Part shown: positions 49,093 to 61,757 of the stretch, in pieces | How positions within the stretch are numbered: the first letter of the stretch is position 1 | Layout of the letters: each line of letters starts with the position of its first letter | Origin: Apiosordaria backusii | Lineage: Eukaryota; Ascomycota; Sordariomycetes; Sordariales; Lasiosphaeriaceae | Length of the DNA: 64,000 nucleotides | Assembly: GCA_030549205.1 (NCBI GenBank) | Contig: JAUKTV010000005.1 | Location: 2,046,001-2,110,000, forward strand | Direction of reading: 5' to 3' | Position numbers and translations under genes: made by a program | Notes under the pieces: generated by a model | The model's database searches: none | What the model saw: the letters and a program-made list of their open reading frames with translations, nothing else | What the model was told of the DNA's origin: nothing

Positions 49093-52000
49093 ATGTCGCA
49101 GTACCCTGGCTATCCATGGCCGCCATATGGCGCATATCAAAGCCAACCCGCTCCCCCTCCACCAACGCAGTCTCCGTATGGTTACCAAACCCCCACTGGC
49201 TACCCTGCACCTGCCTATCCTCCGCCGACGTACAGTGCTCCAAGTGCCTTCCCGCCGCCGGAAGCCCACCAGAATGCAGCTCAAGGGTCTTTCAATTATA
49301 ACGCGAGCAACATCCCAGGTCTTGGGATGGGGGCAAACGGTCCGGTGGGTAGCGCTTTCCCGGGTGTGCCTTCAACAAATCCATGGGGTCAATCGATGCC
49401 AGCTTCATTGACACCCACCATTCCGAACCTTCATTCCGCACAACAACAACCCGCACCTCCGAGCGCAAACCCTCCGAAGCCTACAGCAACCGCTGCTCAG
49501 GTAGCAGTTAGCATTGAGATGGAGGAAGGGGAATTGAGCGAGGGACAATTTGAGGATCTTTATGATGATGCGCAAAAGTCAACACCGCCAGAGAGCCCCC
49601 CGAAACAGACTGCCAAAAAGCAACCGGTTGCACAGCCAAGCACTGTCCCGAGTACAGTCCCTAGTCAGCCCACGAGTGCGTCCGACACACCGGAAGGTGG
49701 ATTTTATGGTAATGACGAAGATGAAGCTGGGGCTGGGTCCAAGGTCGATGGTGCTACATGTATGTTTTATGTCTTTTTAAGGTCAGTCTCGACACAGCTA
49801 ACTGAACCCTAGCCCGGGATCGATCCGCGTCGTATTCTCCATTTCTGTCACCAAGAGAAGATTCACACGAGGAACCTGTATCGCGGTCCCAAGCGGCTGG
49901 ACCTTTGGGTACCGGGAAACCCCCACCCAACAATCCCCCACAAGCCATCCGGCACGTGCAAAGCATTGGTTTGCCCGGCTTGCAATCACAGCCCTCCACT
50001 GTCCCGGATGCTAACGGCACTTCCGAGCAACCCACAACCAACCTGGACTCCTTCAAATCGGTACCGGAAGCAAAAAAGGAGGCCCAAAAAGCAATACTAC
50101 GGTTGTGGGCCCTGGGAGTCAAGTACCAAACTTATCTCGACGAGGGGTTCGATGAAAAGGTGATCAAATCCTTGTTTGGAGATCTTCACCTCGAATTGCC
50201 TAAACCTGCTGTAGAGAAAGCAAAGGCTGAAGCACTAGCCACACAATCACCCGGTGGTGGTGCGGATAGTCCCACAACAGGCCAGCCGCAAGGGACACAG
50301 CAATCGGAGTCGAAGGACCCAACGGCTGCAGCAGAGAAGAGCAAAGGCGAAGAGCGCAAAGACCGCATTGCTCGTCTCCTCGCTGCCAAAGCTGCCAAGG
50401 GACCAGCGGTGCTTCCCCCGAAACCAGTGGCGGTGCCAACAAACCCGGCGCCTGCGGAAGTACCAAAACCTGTCCCGCCCACGGGACCCAAAGCAAAAAC
50501 TCGAGGAGAAAAGGAACGCATCCTTCAGGAGAAGATTGCAGCCTTGCAGAAGGCTCGAGAAGCGCAAGCGTCTGGAGTTGGGAAGGCGGGCTCTCAGACA
50601 CCTGTGAATGCCACCACGACACCTGTTCCGCAACAGCCTACTGGCACTTCAAACCCCACGTTGAATCTGAAGGGTCCCAAGACAGGCTCGCTCCCTGTTC
50701 CACCCAGTTCTCTGCCAACACCACCCATCCCTGGCCTGCTCACCTCGCCCAACATCCAGCTCAACACTGCAAGTCAGCGGAAGCGGCCGGTTGCTGCCGA
50801 TTTTGTTGACTACCCATCAGCTACTGGGTCAACAAAGCGGCCTTTTGGCCAATTACGCCAGCAAGCATCTCTCATCATCGACGTTAGCGACGCCTCCGAT
50901 GACGAAGAAATGGACATGGACATGGGCTCTCCTATCGATGAACCTTCTTCGATACAGTCAAGAGACGGTCTGGCTCCATCGCGCGGACCATCCATTCGCG
51001 ACTTCCCTCCATTGACGAACCTCCCACAGCGGCAGTTGTCAACCCCCACGACCCCTTCGCACACACCGCCAACCGGCCCAGCCCTGGGAGGGAAACGTCA
51101 CACTGAACTCACCATCAAGGAGAGAGAGATTCAGGAAATGAGAAGGATGATCGCCTTAGCTGAGGCGAAGCGGAAAGCTAAATTGCTTCCGGCAGGTTCG
51201 CAGGCACAGGCTCAGCCAGACCGAACACCAGAACCTAAGAATACTGGCACTTCGGTCCTCAGCAGCCCTGCTCAGTCGGACAGGCCAACGCCTCACCTCA
51301 CACCAGAAGCCATGTCGATCAAGCTGCCCAAAGCTTCGGAGACAGCAAGCCTCAATCCGGTGCAGAAAGCAGCACAGCGCGGTCGGCTTGCTGCCATTGA
51401 AGAGAAGCGAAGGCGTTTAGAGCAGCTACGTGCGGAGGAGGCGCTGTTGCAGGCTGAGATTGAAAAGGAGATGTTGGCTGCTCAGTTGGAACAGGTCAGC
51501 ACGCCATCTGGCGAAGACCCGCCACGGGAAAGCGGACAGAATCCCGGAAGTGATAGTACAGGTACTTGGTTTTCATAATTTCTCTCCGGATCTGGATTAT
51601 CTAGACGAACAACTAATAAGCAATAGAAGTGCGGCCATCTCAAGGGGCAGCATTGGCCGATGTTGAAGGGCTTTCATCTTCTGGCACCTCTCTTGCACCT
51701 GAAAATAAGCAGGCCGCTGAGGGAGTCTCAGTTGGTGAAGTCAGATCTTCAGGTGAGCCATCGCAGACGGGTCTTCCACTCCAGCAACCAGTTGAACCCG
51801 AGCAAGCTCTTGGTAGCGACACTCTACGTTCTAGCGGCTCTCAATACCCCAGCAGCAGTGAATCGGAGCAGGCCGAAAACGCCATGTCTTTGGATGGCGG
51901 CGAGCCAGAGAACCGGCAGTCTGTCGAGGTCTCTTTGCCAAACAGTAACCAAGATGTCCAAGTAAACGATGAAAGTGCTACAGCTGCAACCGTCGAAGCA

Positions 52001-52813
52001 TCTCTGCCCGCTACTGACCATGACGTCGACGAGACGATGCCCATGGAGTTAGATTCTGAAGCGCCTAGTCCAGCCACAGCCGAGTCAGTTCTCAGTGGGG
52101 CTGTTGACATCGATGTAAATGACGCGGATCATCTATCGGCCTCACTGCCAGACCAAATATCGAGCGCCACCCACCCCCGGGAAGAGGTGCAGGAGGTCGA
52201 GGTTGAGGCAACAGGAGAAGTACATGTCTTCTCTTTTGGTCATTAAAATGCGTGGCTGACAACGAGACAGGAGAGCCGCAACCCGAGTGAGAAGCGGGAC
52301 GGTGCCTTCATGCCCTATGAGAGTCCTCTTCGTTATTTCCGTGCCTATCGATTCCACCCCGACTTTGACAAGACTGTGCCCGGCGGCGTCAAATCTTTGA
52401 CGTACAGCAGCAGGGTCGATACTCAGAAGCCACTCTGCCCGTATGAACTGAACAATAGACAGTGTCCTGAAAACTGCGAGTTCCAGCATTTCAAGACCAT
52501 CAAGACCCTTGGTACGTTTTCCCCAGGTTCTGACGGGCTGCTAACATCAGAGCTCCTTTCCCTCTCCCCCTCCCGGCGCTGACTTACTGGTCCTCTACCC
52601 CCAGATGACCAAATCCTTGTGGAACTTGGCAAATCAGACTTCATCGGCGAGCGAAGAGCTCGGTTCAATCAAGGCCTCCGGGAGCTGCTACAGGTATACA
52701 AGGCCCAAAAGGTTAGAGACTTCGACGTGATTGCTCGAGGCATCATCAAGTTCCGCTCCGAGTTTCTTGGAGACAAGAGCAAGGTGCTCAATTTGGAAGG
52801 AGTCACGATTTGA
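49093..52813 (+). CDS. Red1/ZFC3H1-like zinc-finger scaffold of nuclear RNA surveillance
   Basis: Five exons, 49093-49759, 49813-51561, 51627-52219, 52271-52511 and 52605-52813, are all in phase and give 1,152 aa. The N-terminus is Pro/Tyr/Gln-rich (YPGYPWPPYGAY) with an acidic motif (EMEEGELSEGQFEDLY). The centre has Lys/Ala/Glu-rich helices (GEKERILQEKIAALQKAREA and ERREIQEMRRM-like segments near 51120 and 51400). Near residue 1059 is a CCCH finger, CPYELNNRQCPENCEFQH (C-x8-C-x3-C-x3-H), the zf-C3H1 type of fission-yeast Red1 and human ZFC3H1. The short C-terminal exon (DDQILVELGKSDFIGERRAR) is also typical. Those proteins bridge the Mtr4-type helicase and nuclear exosome adaptors (MTREC/PAXT). 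I infer the same role; the low-complexity regions give no support either way. Confidence 0.72.
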
Positions 52814-53783
<970 letters not shown>

Positions 53784-54144
53784 TGTCATTGTCATCATTA
53801 CTATCACCATCGAGTAGGTATCATACCTAATCATTATGCCACATCCATAACTTACCAACATCAAAACCGATATCTACCTACCTCGCCAATTCCGGTCAAG
53901 TTCCCAATGACAGTGTCAACCCTATATACCTACTCCAATTTATCTCACACACTGCAGAGTAGCGCTTTTTCATTAACATATATATACTCGTCGTCGCCCA
54001 CCCAACCAAAAGTAAACAAACCTCCTCCAAAACATGTTCCTCCTGAATCGCTCACCCACTCCACTCCACTTCACTCTCCACTACTCCCTCAACTACCTAC
54101 AAACAAAAAGAATCATTCCCTTGCTCTCTTCTCAACAAGTCAAA
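53784..54144. other. AT-rich flank between microsatellite and tRNA
   Basis: Degenerate CAT-like and TA-rich sequence. No coding evidence. Confidence 0.4.
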
Positions 54145-54218
54145 TCCTCTGTGGCGCAATTGGCTAGCGCGTCTGACTGTTAATCAGGAGGTTGGAAGTT
54201 CGAGCCTTCCCGGAGGAG
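54145..54218 (+). tRNA. tRNA-Asn (GTT), second copy
   Basis: All 74 bases match the copy at 8509-8582, including the GTT anticodon and the G-U pair in the acceptor stem. The immediate 5' flank also shares CAAA; beyond that the flanks differ. A T5 run at 54244-54248 is the likely Pol III terminator. Confidence 0.95.
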
Positions 54219-54578
54219 TTGCATTCATCTCGTGATAGACTTCTTTTTGTTTGCGCCTTGACACTTTCCCCTCGTGCTTGCACAGCACACACTTCAACTT
54301 ATAGGTTCAGGTTATTTTTCGTTTGGAACATGTTGTATTACTCGCCAGACAAAGGCAGCCAGTCAGGTTTATTAGGTAGTGTACTTCAAAACGTTGAATC
54401 TTTTCCCGCTTTTTGCATCTCCTAAACTCCCTCATCAAAAACCTAACCCAAACTAACCCTCCACCACCACCCCTTCTTTCCCCTCCTCCACCTCAGGCAA
54501 AAACCTCACCCCATTATTACCCCTCTTCTTCTTCTGCCTCCTTCCCCTTTTCTTACCCCCGCTCCCCACCTCATCACT
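54219..54578. other. tRNA terminator region and oxysterol-binding gene 3' flank
   Basis: Contains the tRNA terminator T-run and a CT-rich 3' UTR-like sequence of the minus-strand gene. No other gene. Confidence 0.45.
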
Positions 54579-57500
54579 CTACTCAAAGATAGGCTCCAAC
54601 CCCCTCCAAGCCTCCTCGTAGCTCCCCTCCGGCCCCGCCTGCCGCCTCCGCTTCCAATACTCCCCATTAAACTTCCAATACTCCTCCCCGGTAACCTCGC
54701 ACCTCGCCTTTGTAAACCAAGCCGGCGCAAACTCCTCCCCCTTCGCCTCCCTCTCCCTCCTCCTCGCCCGCTGCGCCTCCTCCAACCTGTTCTTCTCCGT
54801 AGCCGCAAAGTCGTACTCCCCATCCTCCATCGCCCTCTGATCTGGTCTCAGTCTTGAATCCGTCGGCGCGACCCAAGGGCGGAGCTTATCGTCAATGTGG
54901 TTGAACGTCAGCACAAAGGGGGTGAGGTTGAAGGGAATCCCTTCGGGCCGGGGGTTGGCCTGCCAGATCAAAAAGGCCTTGTTCGGGTCTGCGGACGTGA
55001 GACTGCCGCGGTAGATAGACCCAGAGTCACCGCCCGCTGGCTCTTCAACGGTGGCTTCGTAGCCTGGCGTAAAACGGGCGTAGATCTTGGAGTTCCATCT
55101 GCCTCCCAGGCTGAACCGCACGTGGCCGTTGGCATCTACCACCTTGCCGGTGAGGAGATACGCGCTGGAAGCCTTCCACCCACGGGCCTTGAACTCAATA
55201 TGGCAGACTTCGCCCGTGGTCCAGTTCTTGATTTCCATTGGTCCGTAGTTGTCGACTACTGGATTGCCAGTCATGATACCTACAACTGAGGACGTAACTT
55301 TTCTCCAGGTGTAAAAGTCTTCCTTGCCGCCATGGGTTGGGCGAAGCCTGAGGAACCAGGTACCCAGAGGATTGATGTCGAAGGAGCGGCCATAGAACTT
55401 TGACTTGACGGAGGACTCGCCATAGTACGTCCACTTGGGTGACTCGGCCCAAGCGGCACCGATGGGAGGATGATGGCTGACCTGCTCAATGAAAAAGCGG
55501 TAGTTCTTGTCTGGTCGGACGTACTCAAACGTCTCGCCGAGCAGAGGGTTGAAAGGCTTGGCCACACGGCCAATAGTCGAGGCGTATTCACTGGCGGCAA
55601 AGGCAGAGACATAGAGCAAGCGCTCAATCGAATCAGAGCGGTCGGCCGCAAGATCCAAAAGGTCGGCATACTCCATGTCCTCACCGCAGCGGTAGAGAAG
55701 AGAGGTGGGCTCGTTGAAAGATACGGGAAGAGTCATTTTGGTCATATCCTTTCCAATCATCGATTTCAGAATACCCTGAAAACAGTTAGCTTTAAAGTCT
55801 TCGTTGGTGGTCATTATCAGTGACTTACCCAGAGCGAAATCTTTGGCCGGTTGTCTGCTTCCATCTTCAAACGAGTCCGAATACCATTTTCGTAGCCCTT
55901 GAAAGCATCGCTGATGTCGTAAGCATCCGATACAACAATTTGGTTTTCACTCTTAGCTTCGGCGATTTCGGACGGCGGCAGCTGTGATACTTCGACTTGG
56001 CCGGCATCAACTGCATCGAAGAACTCCTCCTCGTCGGACTCCGAATCCGAGATGTCGGCTATCTGGGTAATCACTGTCTCCCGTCTTGAAAGACCTAAAG
56101 TGGGAGACTTTGCGCTAACGGAATCTGCTGCTGGCTCCTCTTGGGCACTATCCTGAGGGGCGGTGGTGGCAACAGCACTGGGAGTGGCATCGCCGGTGCT
56201 GGAAGCCGCAGCTGGTGGCAGTGTCACGCTCTCATCGAGGATGCCAGTCTCAACCGCCTGTTTGAGAATACGTTTTGTGGCCTTGCGTTTGGCCTCGGCT
56301 TCACTAACGCGGGCCTCGAGAGCCTCCTGCTCCTTGGCGACTTGCGCCATGCTGTCTTCCCACATCCGACGCATCTCACTTTCGCGGTCAAGGCGATACT
56401 GCCAGTACGCATCGCGGTCTTTCGAAATACGCAGGAGATCGCCAATGAGCCCGGTGAGCGAGCGGATGGCGGCATCATAAGTCGACAGAGCTTGCGAGGC
56501 CTTGGGATCGCCAAGACTCAGAGCGGGATTCTTGCTCGCCTCCTGAAGTAACGCAGACGTGACGTGAGCCATGGTGTCGAGCTGCAGCTTCGCTGACTGG
56601 GCAGTAATGTTGAAAGCGTCCTTATTCACTGGTGGAGCATCCTGCCCGCTCGAGCCCTCGCCATAGTCATCATCTTCATAATCACCTTCGCCGTGGTGAT
56701 CAGTCCTGCCAGCCTCCGTAACCGCGTCGGCAAACTCGTCATCGTCATGGCTATCAGCAGCCCCGGGAAGCCCGCTCTTGTGAGACTTGCCAGAAGATTG
56801 CATCCGGGAAAGCTGAATGCTGCCGCGAGGCTCGATGTAGCTAGCATTTTCGCTAGGCGGCTCGGAGACAGTCGTGCCCGAGATCTCGGCTTTAGCCTGC
56901 TTCAGCAGCTCAGCGTTGTGTGCCCGCTGTCTCTCTTCCTCCTTAGCCTGGTCTTTCGTCCATTGAATCGAGTTATTGAGGGCCCAGAACCAGCGCTTAG
57001 CTTCGACTTCGTGGTTTGCCTTGAGTGTGTATTTGACTGAGGACTTTCCAATGATCTCAAACTTGGTCTTCTCATCAGCGCTCATGTGTAACTTGGCAAT
57101 GCGCATGTTGATAGCACCGCGGCAGGCTGAGCCTGCATCATCCTGGTGCTTGTAGTAACTCAACACTCCATCTTCCAAGACAAACCACCGGAGCTGATAC
57201 CCCTTTCTGTAGTTGGTCCACTTCTTGAGGTAGCCCTTCATCTCACGGGCCTCCCGGCCGGCAAGCGGATCGCCAGGAGTGGCAGTAATGACACCCTGAG
57301 CAGCAGAACCCAGGACAGCCTTCTCTTGGATGCCCCTTTGCGCTGCCACGGCAGCTGGTGACTTCTTTAGCATGGCACGTGTGATCTCGTCCTTGGTGAC
57401 GTCCTGCGGGAGCTTGCCCTTGCGATCCCGGCGGAAGGGGTCGGCGCCGTGCAAAAGCAAGACTTGAATTAGACGAGTGTTCTTGCTACGAGCGGCTTCA

Positions 57501-58527
57501 TGCAATAGCGTCCCACCAGCTTGGACTGTAACTGGGTCCGAAGCAAATTCGGTGCTGTTGATATCCAATACTGTCTTGAAGCGGGGTTCCTCCAGCACCT
57601 GCTCCAGAACCTTGAACTCGCCATGGAGAATGAGATCCTGAACCTGTCTGATCTTGTTTTCGGCAAACAGAGACCTTGAGAGCTGCAGCTGCTGGAATAT
57701 TTCGGGGTTGCGGGCAAGGTCGATTGGGAGACGGCCTTGGTGGTTAGCGATGGCGTCGTTAATCTCCTTGTTCTCTAGAAGCAGGCGAACAACTTGGCTG
57801 CGGCCCTGGGCTGCCGCAATATGGAGAGGCGTATTGCCATCCTTGTCGCGGGCGTTGATATCGAGAGAACCGGCGCCGTCAGACAGAACGTACTCGACAA
57901 CGGGTTGCTCGGCGCATTGTATGGCTAGGTGGAGTATTGTGGTATCATCAAGGGGACCGGTCGTCGTGGAAAAAGATGAGGTACTTGTGCGGGGACCTCC
58001 TTCGGCGCTTTCTCGGATGGCCTTGGAGATGGAGGCGGTGTCACCGTTGCGGAGGGCTTCGACGATACGGAACTTTCTGACAGATGATTCGAGGGAAGCT
58101 CCCTTATCTAGCGAGTTGGGGGATTTAGCCCCACCAACCGAAGGAGCATTGTGTGATGGTGTCCGGCCCATGGTGCTCCCGGAGACTGAAAGCTTCGAGC
58201 TGTGGCCCCTCGAATGTTGATGGGCGTTGGTGAGAGATGCCTGGGATGTTGCAGTTGTCGAGCCACCAGCCAGACCGGAGCTACCCGCGCCTGTATCCTC
58301 CACTGAAGCCGTAGACATGTCGTCGTCACCGCCACTGCCAGTAGCTTTGCGTCTCAAGAGTGAAAGGGCAGAGGATTTCGTTCGTCGATGCGAACTAGAA
58401 TAACAGAGACCGTCTGTCAGCAAGTTGTCCCGTGAGCGGCTCAAAACACAGCGAGGAGCAACGAGAATTCCAAATAGAGTTTCTTAGCAGAGGGCTGTGT
58501 TTCTTACCTCTCCCCCGCGTCCGACAT
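54579..58527 (-). CDS. Oxysterol-binding protein, Osh1/Osh2 type (ankyrin-PH-FFAT-ORD)
   Basis: Exons are 58527-58508 (20 nt), 58394-55829 and 55775-54579, in phase (GTAAGA/TTCTAG and GTAAGT/TTTCAG), giving 1,260 aa. Domain order: Ser-rich N-terminus; ankyrin repeats at about 175-330 (DKDGNTPLHIAAAQGRSQVV, AGGTLLHEAARSKNTRLIQV); PH domain at about 393-490 (MKGYLKKWTNYRKGYQLRWF with the terminal Trp of ALNNSIQW); a coiled coil near 700; a FFAT motif EEEFFDAVDAG with acidic flank near 797, for binding ER VAP/Scs2; and the sterol-binding ORD with the family signature EQVSHHPPI (coding region near 55490) and KPFNPLLGETFEY. It exchanges sterol and PI4P at ER contact sites. Start, micro-exon and the full architecture agree with fungal Osh1/Osh2. 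Confidence 0.95.
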
Positions 58528-59678
58528 GACTGTAGATTGGGTTTCAAGCTATGAGCTCCCAGATACTAACAAAAGGTCGTGCTTGTGCGGTCGGGCGGCT
58601 AATGAGGGCGTTGGTGGGCTGTTTCTCGCCTGCCAGCGGTGCCGAGCTCGGAAGCGCACTTTCGAGAGAAAGACGTGATAGATATGCCAGTGATGAATAC
58701 CTTAGGTATTACTGGTTTCAAACAATAAACAGCTACGAATACTCTCGCAAAGATAAAGTCGGGCTCGCAATCAAGGGGTGGAGGACGCAGTGTGGAGCGG
58801 AGTTGATGCTTTTGACCAGCATGGCCGCATTTCATTGCATCCCTGACCCACGACCTATGCCAAATGACGTTGACCGTCTGGAATTCGGTTGCCCCGCCCT
58901 CATTCACGTGTTCCCAAGCCTCTGACAGGTGAGTGCACTGTTGGCAGTGGAGTTTAGCGGGGTGAGGGACGCTGAAACCTGTGCCTGGGTCCAAAACGTC
59001 GGGGCTCCAGCCACTCCCACCATCGATATGGCCCAAAATAGCATCTTTGTCTGATATGCTTGTAGACGACATCGGTCAGCCACAGCCATCCAGTTTATTA
59101 ACCGTATGATCAGAATCAGAACTAATTATAAGCAGAGGAAATACTTTGCCTGAATATATATTCCCAACTATTTCGCAAGTACATATTTGACTGATCATAA
59201 CCTAGTCCATTTGATGGTGGTTAGCCCCTAGTTACATACATATCCTTCTATCGGAATCCCCCTTTCGGTATTCAACTAACCAACTTCAGGGTCCAGGTCC
59301 AGGTTCGGGGTTTCCTCCACTGGCAGGGTTCGCAATGACACCCAGGCGTGCTGGGGCACAAGGACGGCAGCGCGGCTGTTACCGACCGAACATCTCCCCT
59401 ACCGTTGCCAGCACCGAGGAGCCTCGGTAAAAGCGACTTTAGGATTATCTCCAATCGATCAACACCAAGGCGCGCTTGTTCCATTAAAAGGAGGCATTGG
59501 CCTCTATCCTGTAATATCACTGTTCGCTTTTTCTCATTGACTGTGTTTCCTCCTGACTGTGTCGTTTTTGTCTGTTTTATACGCCGCGACCGCCCCCCGA
59601 ATTATCAATCTCGTACTTCACGGTTGCATCCCATCATCAGTAAAGGAATACGGCGACAAGTTACCCGGGCCGCACAAC
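58528..59678. promoter_or_regulatory. Divergent promoter region, oxysterol-binding protein and thioesterase
   Basis: About 1.15 kb between divergent starts. Open stretches here lack domains and splice logic. Confidence 0.4.
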
Positions 59679-61032
59679 ATGGAGAACCGCGCAACATTGC
59701 TTCGGCCGCCGCCTCCCGACCCCAATAAGGCGCCCATTGAAAATGTCTTGGAAGTGACAGAGCTGGCTGTGTTAGGTCCTGTAAGTGAGAGTGGCTACCT
59801 AATTTGCCGACGGGAACATATGGAGTCCCATCTCACCTCACTGCTTGCATTGCGCCTGGGTCTGGACATGAGAATATCACAAGCCGGGATATCTTTCCCG
59901 ACAAGCCTCATCCGTCACCGCCCTCAATTCTCATAACCCATCCTACACAGCCTTACACAGTCATCACTACCAGCCGCCCAAAATGCTAACCTCCGGTCCC
60001 AGAACATTTTCACCAACGCCCGCAAACCCTGGCACCCCCCGGGAGCCCGCGGCATCTACGGCGGCGCCGTAATCGCCATGTGCCTGGCCGCCGCCCAGCG
60101 CACCGTAGCCGACGACTTCCTCCCCCACTCCTGCCACTGCTACTTTTTACTCGCCGGCGCCTCCAACCTCCCCATCCTCTTCCACGTCGAGCAAGTCCGC
60201 GACGGCCGCAGCTTCGCAACCCGCACCGTCCAAGCCCGCCAACGAGGCCGCTGCATTTTTACCACCACCATCTCCTTCGTCAAAGATGGCTCCTCCGGCC
60301 CTTCGGGGACACAAGTCTCCCACTCCAGCGCCATGCCAATCGATCCCGTCACTAAATCCCCTGTTCAACCCCCACCCGACGATTACGACGGTGAACCCCC
60401 CTCCATGGCCCAGGGCCCCTTCCAAGGGACCCAAATCCAGCTTTTGTCCCCCAACGGCGCCTCTACCGATCCTCGCGATAAGAAAACCCGGCAGTGGTTG
60501 AGGTCGAGAGGGAAAATCACCGGTGGCACTGCCGCGCACCTTGAGGCCTTGGCGTACATCAGCGATAGTTACTTCATCGGCACCATCACCAGGCTCCACA
60601 ACCTGTGGCGGTTTTCAAACTTTAGACCCGAAGACTTTGAGAAGCTGAAGCCGGAGATGCAGGAGAGGGTTAAGACGCTGCACCAGTGGGAGGGCATGGG
60701 GGATGACCCGCGGGAGATGGCGGGTAGGCCGACGCTGGGGATGATGGTGAGCCTGGATCACACGATTTACTTTCACGAGCCGAAGAGGGTGAGGGCGGAT
60801 GAGTGGATGCTGAATGAGATGGACAGCCCGTGGGCGGGGGATGGGAGGGGGGTGGTGATGCAAAAGATTTTTGCAAAGGATGGGACGTTGCTGGCTACTT
60901 GTGTGCAGGAGGTGAGTTTCCCTTTTGTTTTGTCATCTTTGAGTGAAATGAGGTTTGCTGACATCTTGTGTGTGATAGGGTCTTGTGAGGTTGCAGCCGC
61001 CTGAGAAGGAGGCGAAGGAGTCGAAGTTGTAG
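59679..61032 (+). CDS. Acyl-CoA thioesterase II (TesB type), peroxisomal
   Basis: Exons are 59679-59780, 60003-60911 and 60979-61032, joined in phase 0 (GTAAGT/CCCAG and GTGAGT/GATAG), giving 354 aa. It has two HotDog domains. The first begins at FTNARKPWHPPGARGIYGGA; the second contains SLDHTIYFHEPKRVRADEWM with LNEMDSPWAGDGRG and KDGTLLATCVQEGLVRL, the standard TesB/ACOT8 C-terminal block with its Asp and Gln. The protein ends in SKL, a perfect type 1 peroxisomal signal, encoded only by the 18-codon last exon. It hydrolyses acyl-CoA to free acid and CoA in connection with peroxisomal beta-oxidation. Retention of the 67-nt last intron would read through to a stop at 61004 and lose SKL. Confidence 0.95.
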
Positions 61033-61315
61033 GGGTTTATGATGATGAGATGATAATGGATTGGGGGGGTTAGATTTTTTTTTTGACTACCTATATGAGC
61101 AAGATAGAATTTGTTGGACGATGTCCTTTAATAATTGTTGAATACAGTTCAGTTCAAACAAGCACGGGAAGAGCCACCTGTTGATGACAACATGCAAGAA
61201 GATATGGCTGCGGGCGAGCCATACTCAAGAGCAGAGGCCATACACAAGGCAGGAGCGACTCACACCAATGGGGGGTTTATATATTAGGTCGACCACATGC
61301 TCTTTCACCGAACGA
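61033..61315. other. Thioesterase 3' flank
   Basis: Includes a T-run near 61076-61084. No gene. Confidence 0.4.
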
Positions 61316-61500
61316 GACTCCCAGTCAAGCTCGTCAATTGGCTTAACAGTACTGGGAGTCGCGGGGCCGTCTTGGGTAAGACAGGGCTTTTCCTAGCAAG
61401 AGGACCCCCGTTCGAGTCCGAAGGAAAATCCTCTCTGAGGATTTTCGTAGCTGACTACCTCCCACCGGGGAGTTACTCGGTGAGCTTTTTGTACTTTTTG
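61316..61500 (+). ncRNA. Structured element with A-box, B-box and T-runs (candidate Pol III transcript)
   Basis: Seen directly: a 10-bp perfect inverted repeat GACTCCCAGT/ACTGGGAGTC (61316-61325 with 61351-61360) whose loop holds TGGCTTAACAG (61339-61349), a match to the A-box consensus TRGYNNANNNG; a 5-bp hairpin GTCTT/AAGAC (61369-61382); GTTCGAGTCC (61410-61419), a B-box match; a 10-bp perfect hairpin GAAAATCCTC/GAGGATTTTC with 3-nt loop (61424-61446); a CTCCC/GGGAG hairpin near 61470; and T5 runs at 61486-61490 and 61495-61499. I cannot fold it as a tRNA: the T-stem does not pair. It may be a decayed tRNA, a tRNA-derived SINE or an unknown small RNA. Strand is set by the boxes. Confidence 0.35.
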
Positions 61501-61757
61501 TTCGTGCTTTGCATTTATTTTTACCATTATCCTGTGATAGGCGATAGATGTATTGATCTTTTGCACTTGAGATAAGATGCTGTGGTGGTGATTGTGGTGG
61601 TTTTGAGAAAGTAAACAAACAACAACAAGAGAGGGCAGTGCTCGTCGACAACATCACAATTTGCCCTCCGCAACGAGTGACGAGCTGCAACATCCCGACA
61701 TAGATGGTGCACATCAAAAAAGCTTTCTACCTTTACAAATAATATAAATAGGGCGAT
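61501..61757. other. 3' flank of the phytoene desaturase gene
   Basis: Mostly AT-rich convergent 3' flank. No gene. Confidence 0.4.
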
